Shown here: positions 1 through 8,595 of the stretch, in pieces
How positions within the stretch are numbered: the stretch's first letter is position 1
How the letters are laid out: each line of letters opens with the position of its first letter
Assembly (NCBI GenBank): GCA_963841205.1
Contig: CAWJCH010000010.1
Coordinates: 1-64,000, forward strand
DNA: 64,000 bases
DNA from: CAWAWP01 sp963841205
GTDB lineage: Bacteria > Chloroflexota > Ktedonobacteria > Ktedonobacterales > JADMIN01
Reading direction: 5' to 3'
The notes under the pieces: generated by a model
Seen by the model: the letters and a program-made list of their open reading frames with translations, nothing else
What the model was told of the DNA's origin: nothing
Databases searched by the model: none
Program-made: the position numbers and the translations under genes

Positions 1-2
1 GC

Positions 3-3000
3 GGCGCATTTCTCTTTACGACGACGCAGCAGAAAGTTGCGCATGCCGCGAGCTCGAATCCGATCGTTCTGGAGAATCAGCAGCCAGGCACGACAAGCTG
101 GCAGTTCGACAATTTCAACAAGGAATCGCGCCACGAGATCGAGGGCTATGCGTCGCTGACCAGCGTCAACGTGGGGAGCCAGATCAGCTTCATGGTCTCG
201 CTCTCGGCGAACGCGCAGTACACGATGGACATCTACCGCATGGGCTACTATCCCCATGGCACCAATCCCGACGGCTCGACATGCACCGGCTGCGGTGGGC
301 GACTGATGCAGACCATCGGGCCACTGAGCGGATCGCCACAAGCCGCCTGCCCCACCACCACGTCTGGCGCGGACTTTGGCATGGTCGAATGCCAGTGGAC
401 CCCGAGCTATACCCTCACCGTCCCCGCAACCTGGACGACCGGCAATTACATCGTCAAGCTGACACGCCTCGACGATAGCCTCGAAAATTACATGACGTTC
501 GTGGTGCGCGACGACGGCGACACGGCCGACATCGTGTACTCGATGGACGTGACGACCTGGCAAGCCTATAGCTACTGGGCCGGCGCCGGGAACAACAACA
601 TCGGTTACGACCTCTATGGCAAGTTGAATGATGTGACGCAGGCCTCCTTAGGGGATACACGCGCGTACACGGTTTCGTTCGACCGCCCCTATATGGATCA
701 GGGCTCCGAGGACGGCGCGGGCAATTTCATGGTCTGGGATTACCCCATGATCCACTGGATGGAGTCGCAGGGCTACAACATCACGTATGTCACCGACGTG
801 GACCTGGAAAGCAACCCAAATCTGTTCAACGGGCATAAGGTTTTCGTGAACACTGGGCACGACGAGTATTACTCCGACAATATGCGCGCTAACGTGCAGA
901 ACTTCATCAACTCTGGTGGGAATGCCGCCTTTTTCAGCGCCGATGACATCAGTCGCCGCATGACGTGGGCAAATTCGATCTCGGGCCAGCCCGACCGACG
1001 CGAGCACTGCGACAAGGGTGCGCTTCCCGGCTCTACCAACGTGGATTGGCGCGGGATGACGCCGCCGCAGCCCGAAAACCAGATCACCGGCTCGCTCTCG
1101 AATGGCGCCGCGGCCGCGCGGCCTTTCCTGGTCTACGATGCGAGCAGCTGGGTCTTCGCTGGAACCGGCCTCGTCAACTACAATGGGACGGCCATCACCA
1201 GCGGACCGGGGCAGAATGCCATCAAGGGCCTGATTGGCTACGAGTTCAGCACGCGTGCCGTCAACGATCCGACGCTCTCCGCCTACAAATCCTATGAGCC
1301 CGCCGGATTGCAGCAGGTCGGCCACTCTTTCGTGCCAGCCTCCGACAACGGGGTCAATTCCTGGGCCGATACGACGGTGTATACCACTCCGGCCGGCGGC
1401 GTCGTCTTCTCCGCAGGTACGATTGAGTGGAGTTGGGGAGTCGACAACGGGTTCAATGACGGCTTCTGTGATTGCAACCTGAACTTCGGCAACACCGACA
1501 GCCAGATCATCACGGCCAATGTCCTTAATCGGCTGGTCGGCGGCCCGGCTCCAGCCGTCACTGTGAGCCCATCGACTCTCGGCTTCGGCAACCAGAACCT
1601 GGGCACGACCAGCGCCGCGCGGACCGTCACGCTGACGAACACGGGCTCAGCGCCGCTCACGATCACCGGAATCGCCGTGACCGGCACGAACGCCGGTGAC
1701 TTCCCAGAGAACAGCACCTGTCCGCTCAGCCCCAGCGTGCTCGCGGCCAGCGGCAGCTGCTCGGTCAACGTCGCGTTCGCGCCCAGCGCCAACGGGGCGC
1801 GGAGCGCAAGCGTGAGCATCAGCGACAATGCTCCGGGCAGTCCCCAGACGATCCCACTAAGCGGCACGGGCGTCACCGCCGCGCCCGTCGTCACGCTGAA
1901 CCCCGCGAGCCTGGGCTTCGGCAATCAGAATGTCGGCGTGACGAGCGCCGCGCAGACGATCACGCTCTCCAATACGGGCACTCTCCCGCTGACGATCAGC
2001 GGCATCGCGGTCACTGGTGCCAACGCTGGCGACTTCGCCGAGGCCGACACGTGCCCGATCGCGCCCAACACCCTCGCCGTCAACGCGAGCTGCGCCCTCA
2101 GCGTGACCTTCACGCCGTCGGCCAACGGGCCGCGGAACGCGAGCGTGACCATCACGGATAACGCCGCGGGCAGCCCACAGGCGGCGCCGCTTTCCGGCAC
2201 GGGCGTGACGCCCGCACCGCTCGTCACGTTGAATCCGACCGGACTGAACTACGGCAACCAGAACGTCGGAGTGACCAGCGCGGCACAGACTTCCACCCTG
2301 ACGAACACGGGCACCCTGCCGCTGACGATCAGCGGCATCAGCGTGACCGGCCCGAACGCCGGCGACTTCGCCGAGGCCGACACGTGCCCGATCGCGCCCA
2401 ACACCCTCGCCGTCAACGCGAGCTGCGCCCTCAGCGTGACCTTCACGCCGTCGGCCAACGGGCCGCGCACGGCGACCATCAGCATCAGCGACAATGCCGC
2501 GGGCAGCCCGCAGGCCGTTACGCTCAACGGGACGGGCGTGACGCCCGCGCCGAGCGTCGGCCTGAATCCCACGAATCTCACATTCGGCAATCAGAACGTG
2601 GGTACGACCAGCGGCGCGCAGACTGTCACGGTGACCGACACCGGGACGTTGCCACTGACGATCACCGGCGTGACGGTGGGTGGCGCGAACCCCGGCGACT
2701 TCGTCGAGACGAACACCTGCCCGATCAGCCCGAGTGCGCTCGCGGTCAATGCGACCTGCACAATCAGCGTCACCTTCGCGCCGAGCGCCTCCGGGCCGCG
2801 CAGCGCGACCGTGAGCATCAGCGACAATGCGGCAGATAGCCCGCAGGGCATCACCCTCGCCGGCACGGGCGTCACGCACGTCGCGGGCGTCAGCCTTATC
2901 GCGTCCGCCAACGCCAATGGCAACTTCGGTGGCGGCGTTAAGATCAAGATCCCCACCGTGCAGGCGGGCGATCTGCTGATCGCGGTGGCCGGGACCAATG

Positions 3001-3521
3001 GCTCGCCGGCGAGCTGGACGACCCCGGCAGGCTGGACCGCGGGGGCGGGCGCTGGGCACCCCGACGGGCAGGGCCTCAACTGGTGGTGGAAGATCGCGGC
3101 CAGCACCGATTCCGGCGCCACGCTGACCCTGAAATCCGCCTCGTATGCGGACGGAGGTGGCGTCGTCCTCGACTACCGCGGCGCGGCTTCTGCACCGATC
3201 CAGGCCGTCGGCACGCTGGCCACCAACGACAACGGGGGCAACGGGAAGGTGACGTCGGCGCCGTTCAACGGAGTCCTGTGGAGCGGGCAGGCGAACGTCG
3301 TAAGCCTGCTTCTCATGAGTTGGCAGCCCGCCGCCGCGACGGTCACCTGGCCCGCGGGCTACGCCCTGCAGGCGACGGCCACCGACGGCTACGGCTACGT
3401 GACGGCGGGGGCGAACCTCACGCCGCAAGTCGTCAGCGGCCTGGGCGCTCAGACCGTCACGCTCTCCGCCTCGCAGGCGGTCGTGCCGACGCTGCAAGTC
3501 GCCATCCTCGTCGGTCCCTGA
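3..3521 (+). CDS. Secreted N,N-dimethylformamidase-beta-like protein with four choice-of-anchor-D repeats (5' partial)
   Basis: The reading frame is open from the first bases of the window, so the true start and any signal peptide lie upstream; the GTG near position 171 is internal. The first roughly 500 visible residues resemble the C-terminal domain of the N,N-dimethylformamidase beta subunit family, with GHDEYYS and IYRMGYY motifs. Then come four tandem repeats of about 111 residues of the choice-of-anchor-D (ASPM/SPD-2/Hydin-like) type, each with LxFGNQNxG, a DTG/NTG-LPLTI core, one Cys pair and a GTGV end. A C-terminal beta-rich domain of about 200 residues follows. The composition (Thr, Ser, Asn, Gly) suggests export and a cell-surface location. 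Catalytic activity is not established; this family is often annotated only by fold. The product ends at a TGA. Confidence 0.8.
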   Translation, partial: GAFLFTTTQQKVAHAASSNPIVLENQQPGTTSWQFDNFNKESRHEIEGYASLTSVNVGSQISFMVSLSANAQYTMDIYRMGYYPHGTNPDGSTCTGCGGRLMQTIGPLSGSPQAACPTTTSGADFGMVECQWTPSYTLTVPATWTTGNYIVKLTRLDDSLENYMTFVVRDDGDTADIVYSMDVTTWQAYSYWAGAGNNNIGYDLYGKLNDVTQASLGDTRAYTVSFDRPYMDQGSEDGAGNFMVWDYPMIHWMESQGYNITYVTDVDLESNPNLFNGHKVFVNTGHDEYYSDNMRANVQNFINSGGNAAFFSADDISRRMTWANSISGQPDRREHCDKGALPGSTNVDWRGMTPPQPENQITGSLSNGAAAARPFLVYDASSWVFAGTGLVNYNGTAITSGPGQNAIKGLIGYEFSTRAVNDPTLSAYKSYEPAGLQQVGHSFVPASDNGVNSWADTTVYTTPAGGVVFSAGTIEWSWGVDNGFNDGFCDCNLNFGNTDSQIITANVLNRLVGGPAPAVTVSPSTLGFGNQNLGTTSAARTVTLTNTGSAPLTITGIAVTGTNAGDFPENSTCPLSPSVLAASGSCSVNVAFAPSANGARSASVSISDNAPGSPQTIPLSGTGVTAAPVVTLNPASLGFGNQNVGVTSAAQTITLSNTGTLPLTISGIAVTGANAGDFAEADTCPIAPNTLAVNASCALSVTFTPSANGPRNASVTITDNAAGSPQAAPLSGTGVTPAPLVTLNPTGLNYGNQNVGVTSAAQTSTLTNTGTLPLTISGISVTGPNAGDFAEADTCPIAPNTLAVNASCALSVTFTPSANGPRTATISISDNAAGSPQAVTLNGTGVTPAPSVGLNPTNLTFGNQNVGTTSGAQTVTVTDTGTLPLTITGVTVGGANPGDFVETNTCPISPSALAVNATCTISVTFAPSASGPRSATVSISDNAADSPQGITLAGTGVTHVAGVSLIASANANGNFGGGVKIKIPTVQAGDLLIAVAGTNGSPASWTTPAGWTAGAGAGHPDGQGLNWWWKIAASTDSGATLTLKSASYADGGGVVLDYRGAASAPIQAVGTLATNDNGGNGKVTSAPFNGVLWSGQANVVSLLLMSWQPAAATVTWPAGYALQATATDGYGYVTAGANLTPQVVSGLGAQTVTLSASQAVVPTLQVAILVGP
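1551..2876 (+). repeat. Four in-frame ~333-bp tandem repeats encoding choice-of-anchor-D domains
   Basis: Repeat starts fall near 1551, 1886, 2217 and 2550, a period of about 333 bp (111 codons). Repeats 2 and 3 share a 107-bp block with no difference (2028-2134 and 2361-2467), while flanking parts of the same repeats have diverged. That is expected from recent duplication or gene conversion. Confidence 0.85.
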
Positions 3522-3539
3522 TAGAAAAGGGCTTTAGCG

Positions 3540-4862
3540 CGCCGCACGCCACGCCGTTTGAACGGCGGCGGTGAGGCGTTCTCGGCCTCGGCCCTTGCGG
3601 TTCCGTGCCAATCAGACAGAATAGCACCACATGCAGCAACCAACGGTGCGCAAGACCTACAAGGAGAAACTCAGGCCGACGCCCGCCCAGGAGCGGGCGT
3701 TCGACGAGGTGCTCTGGCGTTGCCGCACGCTCTACAACACCGCCCTCGAGCAGCGCATCACCGCCTGGCAACGCTGCCACGTCTCCGTCACGCGCTTTCA
3801 GCAGGAAGCCGAGCTGAAAGCGATCCGCGCCGCGTTCCCGGAGTATGCCGCCATCCACAGTCACGTGCTGCAAGACGTGTTAGCCCGACTCGACAGGGCC
3901 CATCAGGCGTTCTTCCGTCGCCTGGCGACCGGCGACAAGCCGGGGTTCCCGCGCTTCCAGGGGCGCACCCGCTGGCACTCCTTCACCTACAAGGAGTATG
4001 GCAACGGCGCTCGGCTCGAGAACGGCTATCTGGTGCTCTCGAAGATCGGGCGCATCGCCGTGCGCTGGTCCCGGCCATTGGAAGGTACGATCAGGACCGT
4101 CACGGTCTCGCGCGAGGCCGATGGGTGGTACGTCTGCTCCTCCTGTGCGGACGTGCCCGCCGGGCCGCTGCCGCGCACCGGCAACGAGACGGGCATCGAC
4201 GTCGGGCTGCAGGTGTTCCTCGTCACGGCGGACGGCCAGATCGTCGAGAATCCGCGCCACTACCGCAAGGCCGAGCGCGAGCTGAAGAAGGCGCAGCGGC
4301 GGGTCTCTCGCCGCACGAAGGGGAGCCACCGCCGGAAGAAAGCCGCCCAACAGTGCGCCAAGCGGCACCAGCACGTGCGCCGGCAGCGCCGCGACTTCCA
4401 CCACAAGACCGCGCTCGCCCTGCTGCGCGCCTACGACACGATCGTCGTGGAGGCGATCCAACCCACCAACTTGAGCCGATGCCCGGCACCGCAGCCGGAC
4501 GGCGCCGGGGCCTACGGACCCAACGGGGCCAGCCGCAAGGCCGGCCTCAACACGAGCATCCAGGACGCCGGATGGGGCCACTTCCTCACCATCCTCGCTT
4601 GCAAGGCAGCATGCGCCGGGAAGCGAGTGGAAGCGATCAACCCGGCGTACACGTCGCAGGACTGTTCCGGCTGCGGGCAGCGCGTCCAGAAATCGCTGAG
4701 CGTGCGCACGCATGCCTGCGCGTCCTGTGGCCTCGTCCTGGACCGCGACGAGAACGCGGCCAGGAACATCCTATGGCGCGGGCAGCGCCTTCGGGGACTC
4801 GCGGGGATGCCTGCGGGGACGAACCGAGAACCCGCCGCGCTTTAGCGCGTGCGGAGTGTCAG
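3540..4862 (+). mobile_element. IS200/IS605-type element with tnpB only (element 1)
   Basis: The left part holds an inverted repeat around GCCGTTTGAACGGC (3552-3565) and the segment TCAGACAGAATAG just before tnpB, which recurs as TCAGGCAGAATAG before the tnpB at 47556. The right end is a hairpin with CGCGCTTTAGCGCG at its tip, containing the tnpB stop codon, followed by GGAGTGTCA. No tnpA is present, so movement would need a transposase in trans. Exact ends are inferred by comparison with the other elements in this window. Confidence 0.65.
3631..4845 (+). CDS. tnpB: TnpB, RNA-guided nuclease of IS605-type element 1
   Basis: A 404-residue, intact TnpB/OrfB. An N-terminal helical/WED-like region (KTYKEKLRPTPAQ) is followed by a RuvC-like nuclease with Asp in GIDVGLQVFL, Glu in IVVEAIQ and Asp in LDRDENAARN. 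A C4 zinc finger (CSGCG...CASCG) lies before the last catalytic Asp. TnpB proteins use a right-end-derived omega RNA to cut DNA and support element retention. Compared with the TnpB at 47556 it carries about 15 extra residues after the NLSR segment. The ATG at 3631 is used because it follows the conserved AGAATAGCACCAC leader. The stop lies inside the right-end hairpin, so the gene's 3' end and the omega RNA overlap. Confidence 0.9.
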   Translation: MQQPTVRKTYKEKLRPTPAQERAFDEVLWRCRTLYNTALEQRITAWQRCHVSVTRFQQEAELKAIRAAFPEYAAIHSHVLQDVLARLDRAHQAFFRRLATGDKPGFPRFQGRTRWHSFTYKEYGNGARLENGYLVLSKIGRIAVRWSRPLEGTIRTVTVSREADGWYVCSSCADVPAGPLPRTGNETGIDVGLQVFLVTADGQIVENPRHYRKAERELKKAQRRVSRRTKGSHRRKKAAQQCAKRHQHVRRQRRDFHHKTALALLRAYDTIVVEAIQPTNLSRCPAPQPDGAGAYGPNGASRKAGLNTSIQDAGWGHFLTILACKAACAGKRVEAINPAYTSQDCSGCGQRVQKSLSVRTHACASCGLVLDRDENAARNILWRGQRLRGLAGMPAGTNREPAAL

Positions 4863-5303
4863 CGCGTTCACCTCCCGCTTCGTTCGTGCGGAGGCCCGTC
4901 GATCGGCGTGCCCCGCCGCGGAAGCTGCATGCGCCTGACGGCATGCGTCCGTGGCGGGGGTGTTCCGTTTTGCTCTCCGCAAGGCTCTGCGTCGTGCGCC
5001 GCCGCGCGGACGGTACAGATACTGCTCGTGAGCGGGCTTGTGCGCATTTTCGCGCCTACGCACACCATACGTTCGTTCAGAAATGTGCGGGGCGTTCGAC
5101 GCGTGGCGCGGCCATCCGCACGAGTGGCGCGAGTGGTACGTCACGGCTATGGTGAGATACGCATTTCCGCCCGAGCATTCGGCGGGGGAAAATGCAGGTG
5201 AAGACCTGTGGCGGCTGCGGTAAACTATATTCCTGGGGAGCCGTTGCACGGAATCGATCGGCACAACGCGAGAAATCATCCGCGGCAGGTGGAGGGTGAG
5301 GAC
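4863..5303. other. Intergenic, no gene seen
   Basis: About 440 bp between the right end of TnpB element 1 and the next gene. The first 20 or so bases after the right end would serve as the guide portion of the omega RNA if the element is active. No convincing reading frame, tRNA or terminator is visible. Confidence 0.5.
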
Positions 5304-6641
5304 ATGATGGGGCGGGACGGCGAGCAGATCTGGCTGCGGCAGTCGGCCAGTTTCACGGTGAACGGCGAGACGCGCACGGTGGAGATCGCGCTGCCGCTAC
5401 GCCCCGGCGCGACGGCGGAGGAGATCGAATCGCTGCTCAGCGAGGCCGATGGTGGCATGGAGCGCCTGACGCGCCACCTCGACGCGCGCGTAGCCGCGCT
5501 GCGCGGCGAGTCGTTTCCGCCGGGCGAAGCGCCCGCGCCGCCGGTTATGCCGGCGCCCGCTCGCGTGGCGTCTGAGCCGGTGGTTCCGATAACGCAGCGG
5601 CAGCCCGTGGCAGAGGAACCAGTCAAGCGGCAACACGAGGCAGAGCCGGCGGTCGAGCCGCGTCCCGAGCCGGCGACGACAATCTCCGCGCTCCGCGAGC
5701 GGACGGGCCTGTCCCTCGTGCGCGAGACGCCCGCCGCGCCGCAGCCCGCGACAACTCAGCCCGAGAAGCGCCCGACGGCGGCTTCGGCCTCAGGATCACC
5801 GTTGACGCTGCAGGACTTCCTGAAGGAGACGATGGACGAGTTCGGCTATACGCCAAGGACGGTGATGGAGAAGCTGGGCGTGCGCTCGCTCTCCGGCGTG
5901 AACTACCGCGAGGCGCTGGAGACGCTGCGACGTCAGGCGATCCGCGACGGATCGACCAGTCCTGCGCCTTCTGCACCTACTCCGGCGAGCACCCAGACGC
6001 CGAAACCGTCCGCCACGTCGTCACCGCGCTACTTCGATGAGGAACTCGACGAGCCGGAGATCGTGTTCAGCGCCGAAGACGATGAGGACGAGATAGCCTC
6101 CGGCGGGTTTGGCCCGGACGACGAGGATGGCGACGAGCTGCTCGACGATCTCGGCCTTGAGGAGGAGATCGCCTCCCCTCCACCGCCCCCGCCAACCCGT
6201 ACATCGAGCGCGGCGCGGGCGCGCTCCAGCGCGGCACAGCCGCAGGAGCCCGCGCCCCCGCCAGCGCCACCGGCTGATCCCGCCGACGTGGCGCGGGCGC
6301 GCGTCGCCGAGCTGGTCGCGCAGCTGCGGTCGCCGCAGGCGGGCGGGGTGCCGTCGAGCCACCAGCGCACGGCGTATCGCAACATCGTCGTGCAGGAGCT
6401 TGGCGAGGAGAAGGCCAAGGCGCTCGTCGCGGGACTCTATCGCGTCACGCCGGAGCGGCTCGGCCCCGAGCAGATCGACGAATTGGTTAGCTGGGGCAAG
6501 CGCGACACCTTCGCCGACGACGCCGATCTGGTGCTAGCGGCGCTGCGAGCCGAGCGCGCGGCGCAGCAGGCCGGAGCAGCGGGGCAGACGAGCACGGAGC
6601 AAGCGCCGACTCCACGCGCCTCACGTACCCCGCGGGCATAG
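5304..6641 (+). CDS. Uncharacterised disordered acidic protein, 445 aa
   Basis: I do not recognise a family. The ATG at 5304 is preferred to upstream codons because GGAGGGTGAGG lies just before it. The N-terminal ~70 residues look like a small folded domain (FTVNGETRTVEIALPLRPG followed by a helical part). The middle is Pro/Ala/Glu-rich and probably disordered. A short helical segment (LTLQDFLKETMDEFGYTP) with VMEKLGVRSL follows, then an Asp/Glu run (DEDGDELLDDLGLEEE), more Pro-rich linker, and a C-terminal helical domain of about 110 residues. There is no signal peptide or membrane segment, so it is probably cytoplasmic. It converges on rsgA with only 13 bp between stops. Confidence 0.65.
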   Translation: MMGRDGEQIWLRQSASFTVNGETRTVEIALPLRPGATAEEIESLLSEADGGMERLTRHLDARVAALRGESFPPGEAPAPPVMPAPARVASEPVVPITQRQPVAEEPVKRQHEAEPAVEPRPEPATTISALRERTGLSLVRETPAAPQPATTQPEKRPTAASASGSPLTLQDFLKETMDEFGYTPRTVMEKLGVRSLSGVNYREALETLRRQAIRDGSTSPAPSAPTPASTQTPKPSATSSPRYFDEELDEPEIVFSAEDDEDEIASGGFGPDDEDGDELLDDLGLEEEIASPPPPPPTRTSSAARARSSAAQPQEPAPPPAPPADPADVARARVAELVAQLRSPQAGGVPSSHQRTAYRNIVVQELGEEKAKALVAGLYRVTPERLGPEQIDELVSWGKRDTFADDADLVLAALRAERAAQQAGAAGQTSTEQAPTPRASRTPRA

Positions 6642-6654
6642 GCGCGAGGAGGAT

Positions 6655-7779
6655 TTAGCGGGCAACCAGCTCGGCGGCGCGGGCCTCTTCGAGCAGGTGC
6701 GCGAAGCTGACGAAGCGCTGGGGGGCGATCGCGCCGTCGGCCAGCGCGCCGCGCAGGGCGCAACCGATCTCGCCCTCGGAGTGGTCGCAATCGTCGTATT
6801 CGCAAGCATCCAGGTAGGGGCGCAGCTCGACGAAGGTGCGCGGCAGGTCGTCGGCGGGGACGTTCCAGAGCGCCAGTTCGCGGATGCCGGCGGAGTCGGC
6901 GAGCCAGCCTCCCTCGCCAAGCGGCAGCAGGCGCACGCCGGTGGTGGTGTGACGGCCCTTGCCGGTGGCCTCGCTCACCTCGCCGGTGCGCTGGCTCGCC
7001 TCGGGCAGCAGCGCGTTCATCAGCGAGGATTTGCCGACGCCGGAGGGGCCGGTGAGCAGCGAGACGCGATCCGCCAGCCGCTCGCGCAACTCGGCGACGC
7101 CCGCGCCGGTGGCCGCGCTGGTACGCACGACACTATAACCGAGGCTGGCGTACAGCGCGCCGGCGGCCTCGACCTCCGGCGAAGTGCCAAGGTCGATCTT
7201 ATTGATGCAGACCGTCACCACGATGCCCGCGTGCTCACAGAGCGCCAGATAGCGGTCGAGCATACCGAAGTGCGGCGACGGCTCGCGCACGGCGAAGACG
7301 AGCACGGCGCGGTCGAGATTGGCGAGCATGACGTGCTGCGTGCCGAGTTCGCTACGCGCCCGCGAGAGCACGGTGCGGCGCGGCAGGATCGCCTCGATGA
7401 CGCCCTCGTTGCCGGAGAGCGGGAGGAAGCGCACGTGGTCGCCGGGGGCAACGGTCAGCGGCTCGGCGTCGCGGATGTCCGGCGTAACGTGCGCGGCCTG
7501 GCGCGGACGCTCCAGACGGGCGAGGCGCGCGGCGCGTCCGGGGGCGGGCGCCGCCGAGTGGCGAGCTGGCGATGGCGTGGGACGGCGCTTCATCAGCCGG
7601 CCACGGAGGATGCAAAGGTAGATCTGGCCGTCGGCGTAGACCTCGGAGAAACCGTGGGCGATGGCGACGACCAGCCCTTCACGCGGGACGGCGGGGTCGG
7701 CGGGCGCATTCGAAGCGGTCGGTGTCGCAGCCGCCACCAGCGCGCGGAGATCGAGGTCATCATCCGGGGTATCGGCCAA
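6655..7779 (-). CDS. rsgA: Small ribosomal subunit biogenesis GTPase RsgA
   Basis: A circularly permuted GTPase that helps late 30S maturation and leaves the subunit on GTP hydrolysis. Motifs occur in the permuted order G4 (NKID), G1 (GPSGVGKSS), G3 (DSAG). An N-terminal OB-fold precedes them, and the C-terminal zinc-binding part is visible as CEYDDCDHSEGEIGC. Switch residues GKGRHTTT are present. At 374 residues it is slightly long owing to an N-terminal Ala/Pro/Arg-rich extension of about 80 residues before the OB-fold, so the true start could be further downstream. It is transcribed alone and converges on the preceding gene. Confidence 0.92.
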   Translation of the reverse strand: MADTPDDDLDLRALVAAATPTASNAPADPAVPREGLVVAIAHGFSEVYADGQIYLCILRGRLMKRRPTPSPARHSAAPAPGRAARLARLERPRQAAHVTPDIRDAEPLTVAPGDHVRFLPLSGNEGVIEAILPRRTVLSRARSELGTQHVMLANLDRAVLVFAVREPSPHFGMLDRYLALCEHAGIVVTVCINKIDLGTSPEVEAAGALYASLGYSVVRTSAATGAGVAELRERLADRVSLLTGPSGVGKSSLMNALLPEASQRTGEVSEATGKGRHTTTGVRLLPLGEGGWLADSAGIRELALWNVPADDLPRTFVELRPYLDACEYDDCDHSEGEIGCALRGALADGAIAPQRFVSFAHLLEEARAAELVAR

Positions 7780-7884
7780 ACATCACGCTCCAGTCGGCGG
7801 CACGAATCACGAAAGCTACGCATCCGCAGCGTATCGCGCGGGCAGCGCGACCGTCAAGCGCCGCGCCGGCGTCTCGCGGAAAAG

Positions 7885-7919
7885 GCGAAAGGCTCGGCGC
7901 CATTGCCGAGCCTTTTCGC
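7885..7919. terminator. Strong stem-loop, possible terminator or small-RNA hairpin
   Basis: The arms GCGAAAGGCTCGGC and GCCGAGCCTTTTCGC pair over 14 bp with one bulged T around a short loop. There is no clear coding sequence next to it that it would end, so it may belong to an unannotated transcript in this gap. Confidence 0.45.
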
Positions 7920-8395
7920 GCGATCAGCTTCGCGCGTTCCGCGTAGAACACCAACCCGCCTGGCGCCACCCCGTTCGGGCCCCACAACCGCACATCCACT
8001 CCACGCGGGCCAATCCCTCGCCCAGTCACACCCGCCGCCGGTGGCATCCTGGGCACTGCGTGCCGGATGCATTCAGCCAGCGGGTGTGCCGCGAGGCCAC
8101 ATCCCATCCGTCCAACTCGCCCCACCAGCGAGTCACTCTCCGGAGACACGTGCGCGCCGCCACCCAACCGACCCGACACCGCCCGCGGCGCGCACCTTCC
8201 ACGCGAAAAGTCCACCCGTGGGCAACTCAAACGCCGAAAGCCTTCAACCCCGACTCATCAGCCCCACCACACCGGCTCGGCGCAAGCGCCCAGTCCCCCC
8301 GCGCACGGGTCCGCCGAAATGCCGCCAGGTCCGTACGCCGGGGATAGTCTAGCACCGACGGCGCGCTCGATGTGTGAAAGCACCTCGTCACCTTA

Positions 8396-8464
8396 TGACG
8401 ATTTTGTCAGAATGCCGCCGGATCTGCCGACTTCGCGCGATCGCGAGTTCTGACAGTCTTGTCA
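8396..8464. promoter_or_regulatory. Twin TGAC-N6-GTCA palindromes upstream of the Ppx/GppA gene
   Basis: TGACGATTTTGTCA lies at 8396-8409 and TGACAGTCTTGTCA at 8451-8464. Both are perfect TGAC/GTCA dyads with a 6-bp spacer, and their starts are 55 bp apart (about five helical turns). The sites lie 130-200 bp before the ppx start codon. They look like paired operators for a dimeric regulator; the regulator is unknown. Confidence 0.5.
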
Positions 8465-8595
8465 TGCCGCGCGCAGCAGGACCTATGGGGGAGGCTCGTT
8501 CGACCGGATAGGATGGAAAGCGCGAATGGTGGCGCTAGAGCGTCAGGCATCGTCGTGGCAAAGAGACGCCTCACCCCGCTATCGTTCTCAACGGA

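Larger units (their letters stand above)
7780..8595. other. Long intergenic region between rsgA and the Ppx/GppA gene
   Basis: About 816 bp between divergently transcribed genes. No reading frame here looks like a protein on either strand. It contains a strong hairpin at 7885-7919 and two TGAC-N6-GTCA palindromes at 8396 and 8451, described separately. A small RNA is possible but not shown. Confidence 0.5.

Noticed and set aside
1857..3497. 546-codon open frame on the minus strand
   Set aside because: Antisense shadow of the repeat-rich surface protein; Arg/Gly-rich, with no family features.
7780..8350. Possible RNase P or other housekeeping RNA in the long gap
   Set aside because: Conserved RNase P, tmRNA or SRP RNA core motifs were not found by eye; only one hairpin stands out.
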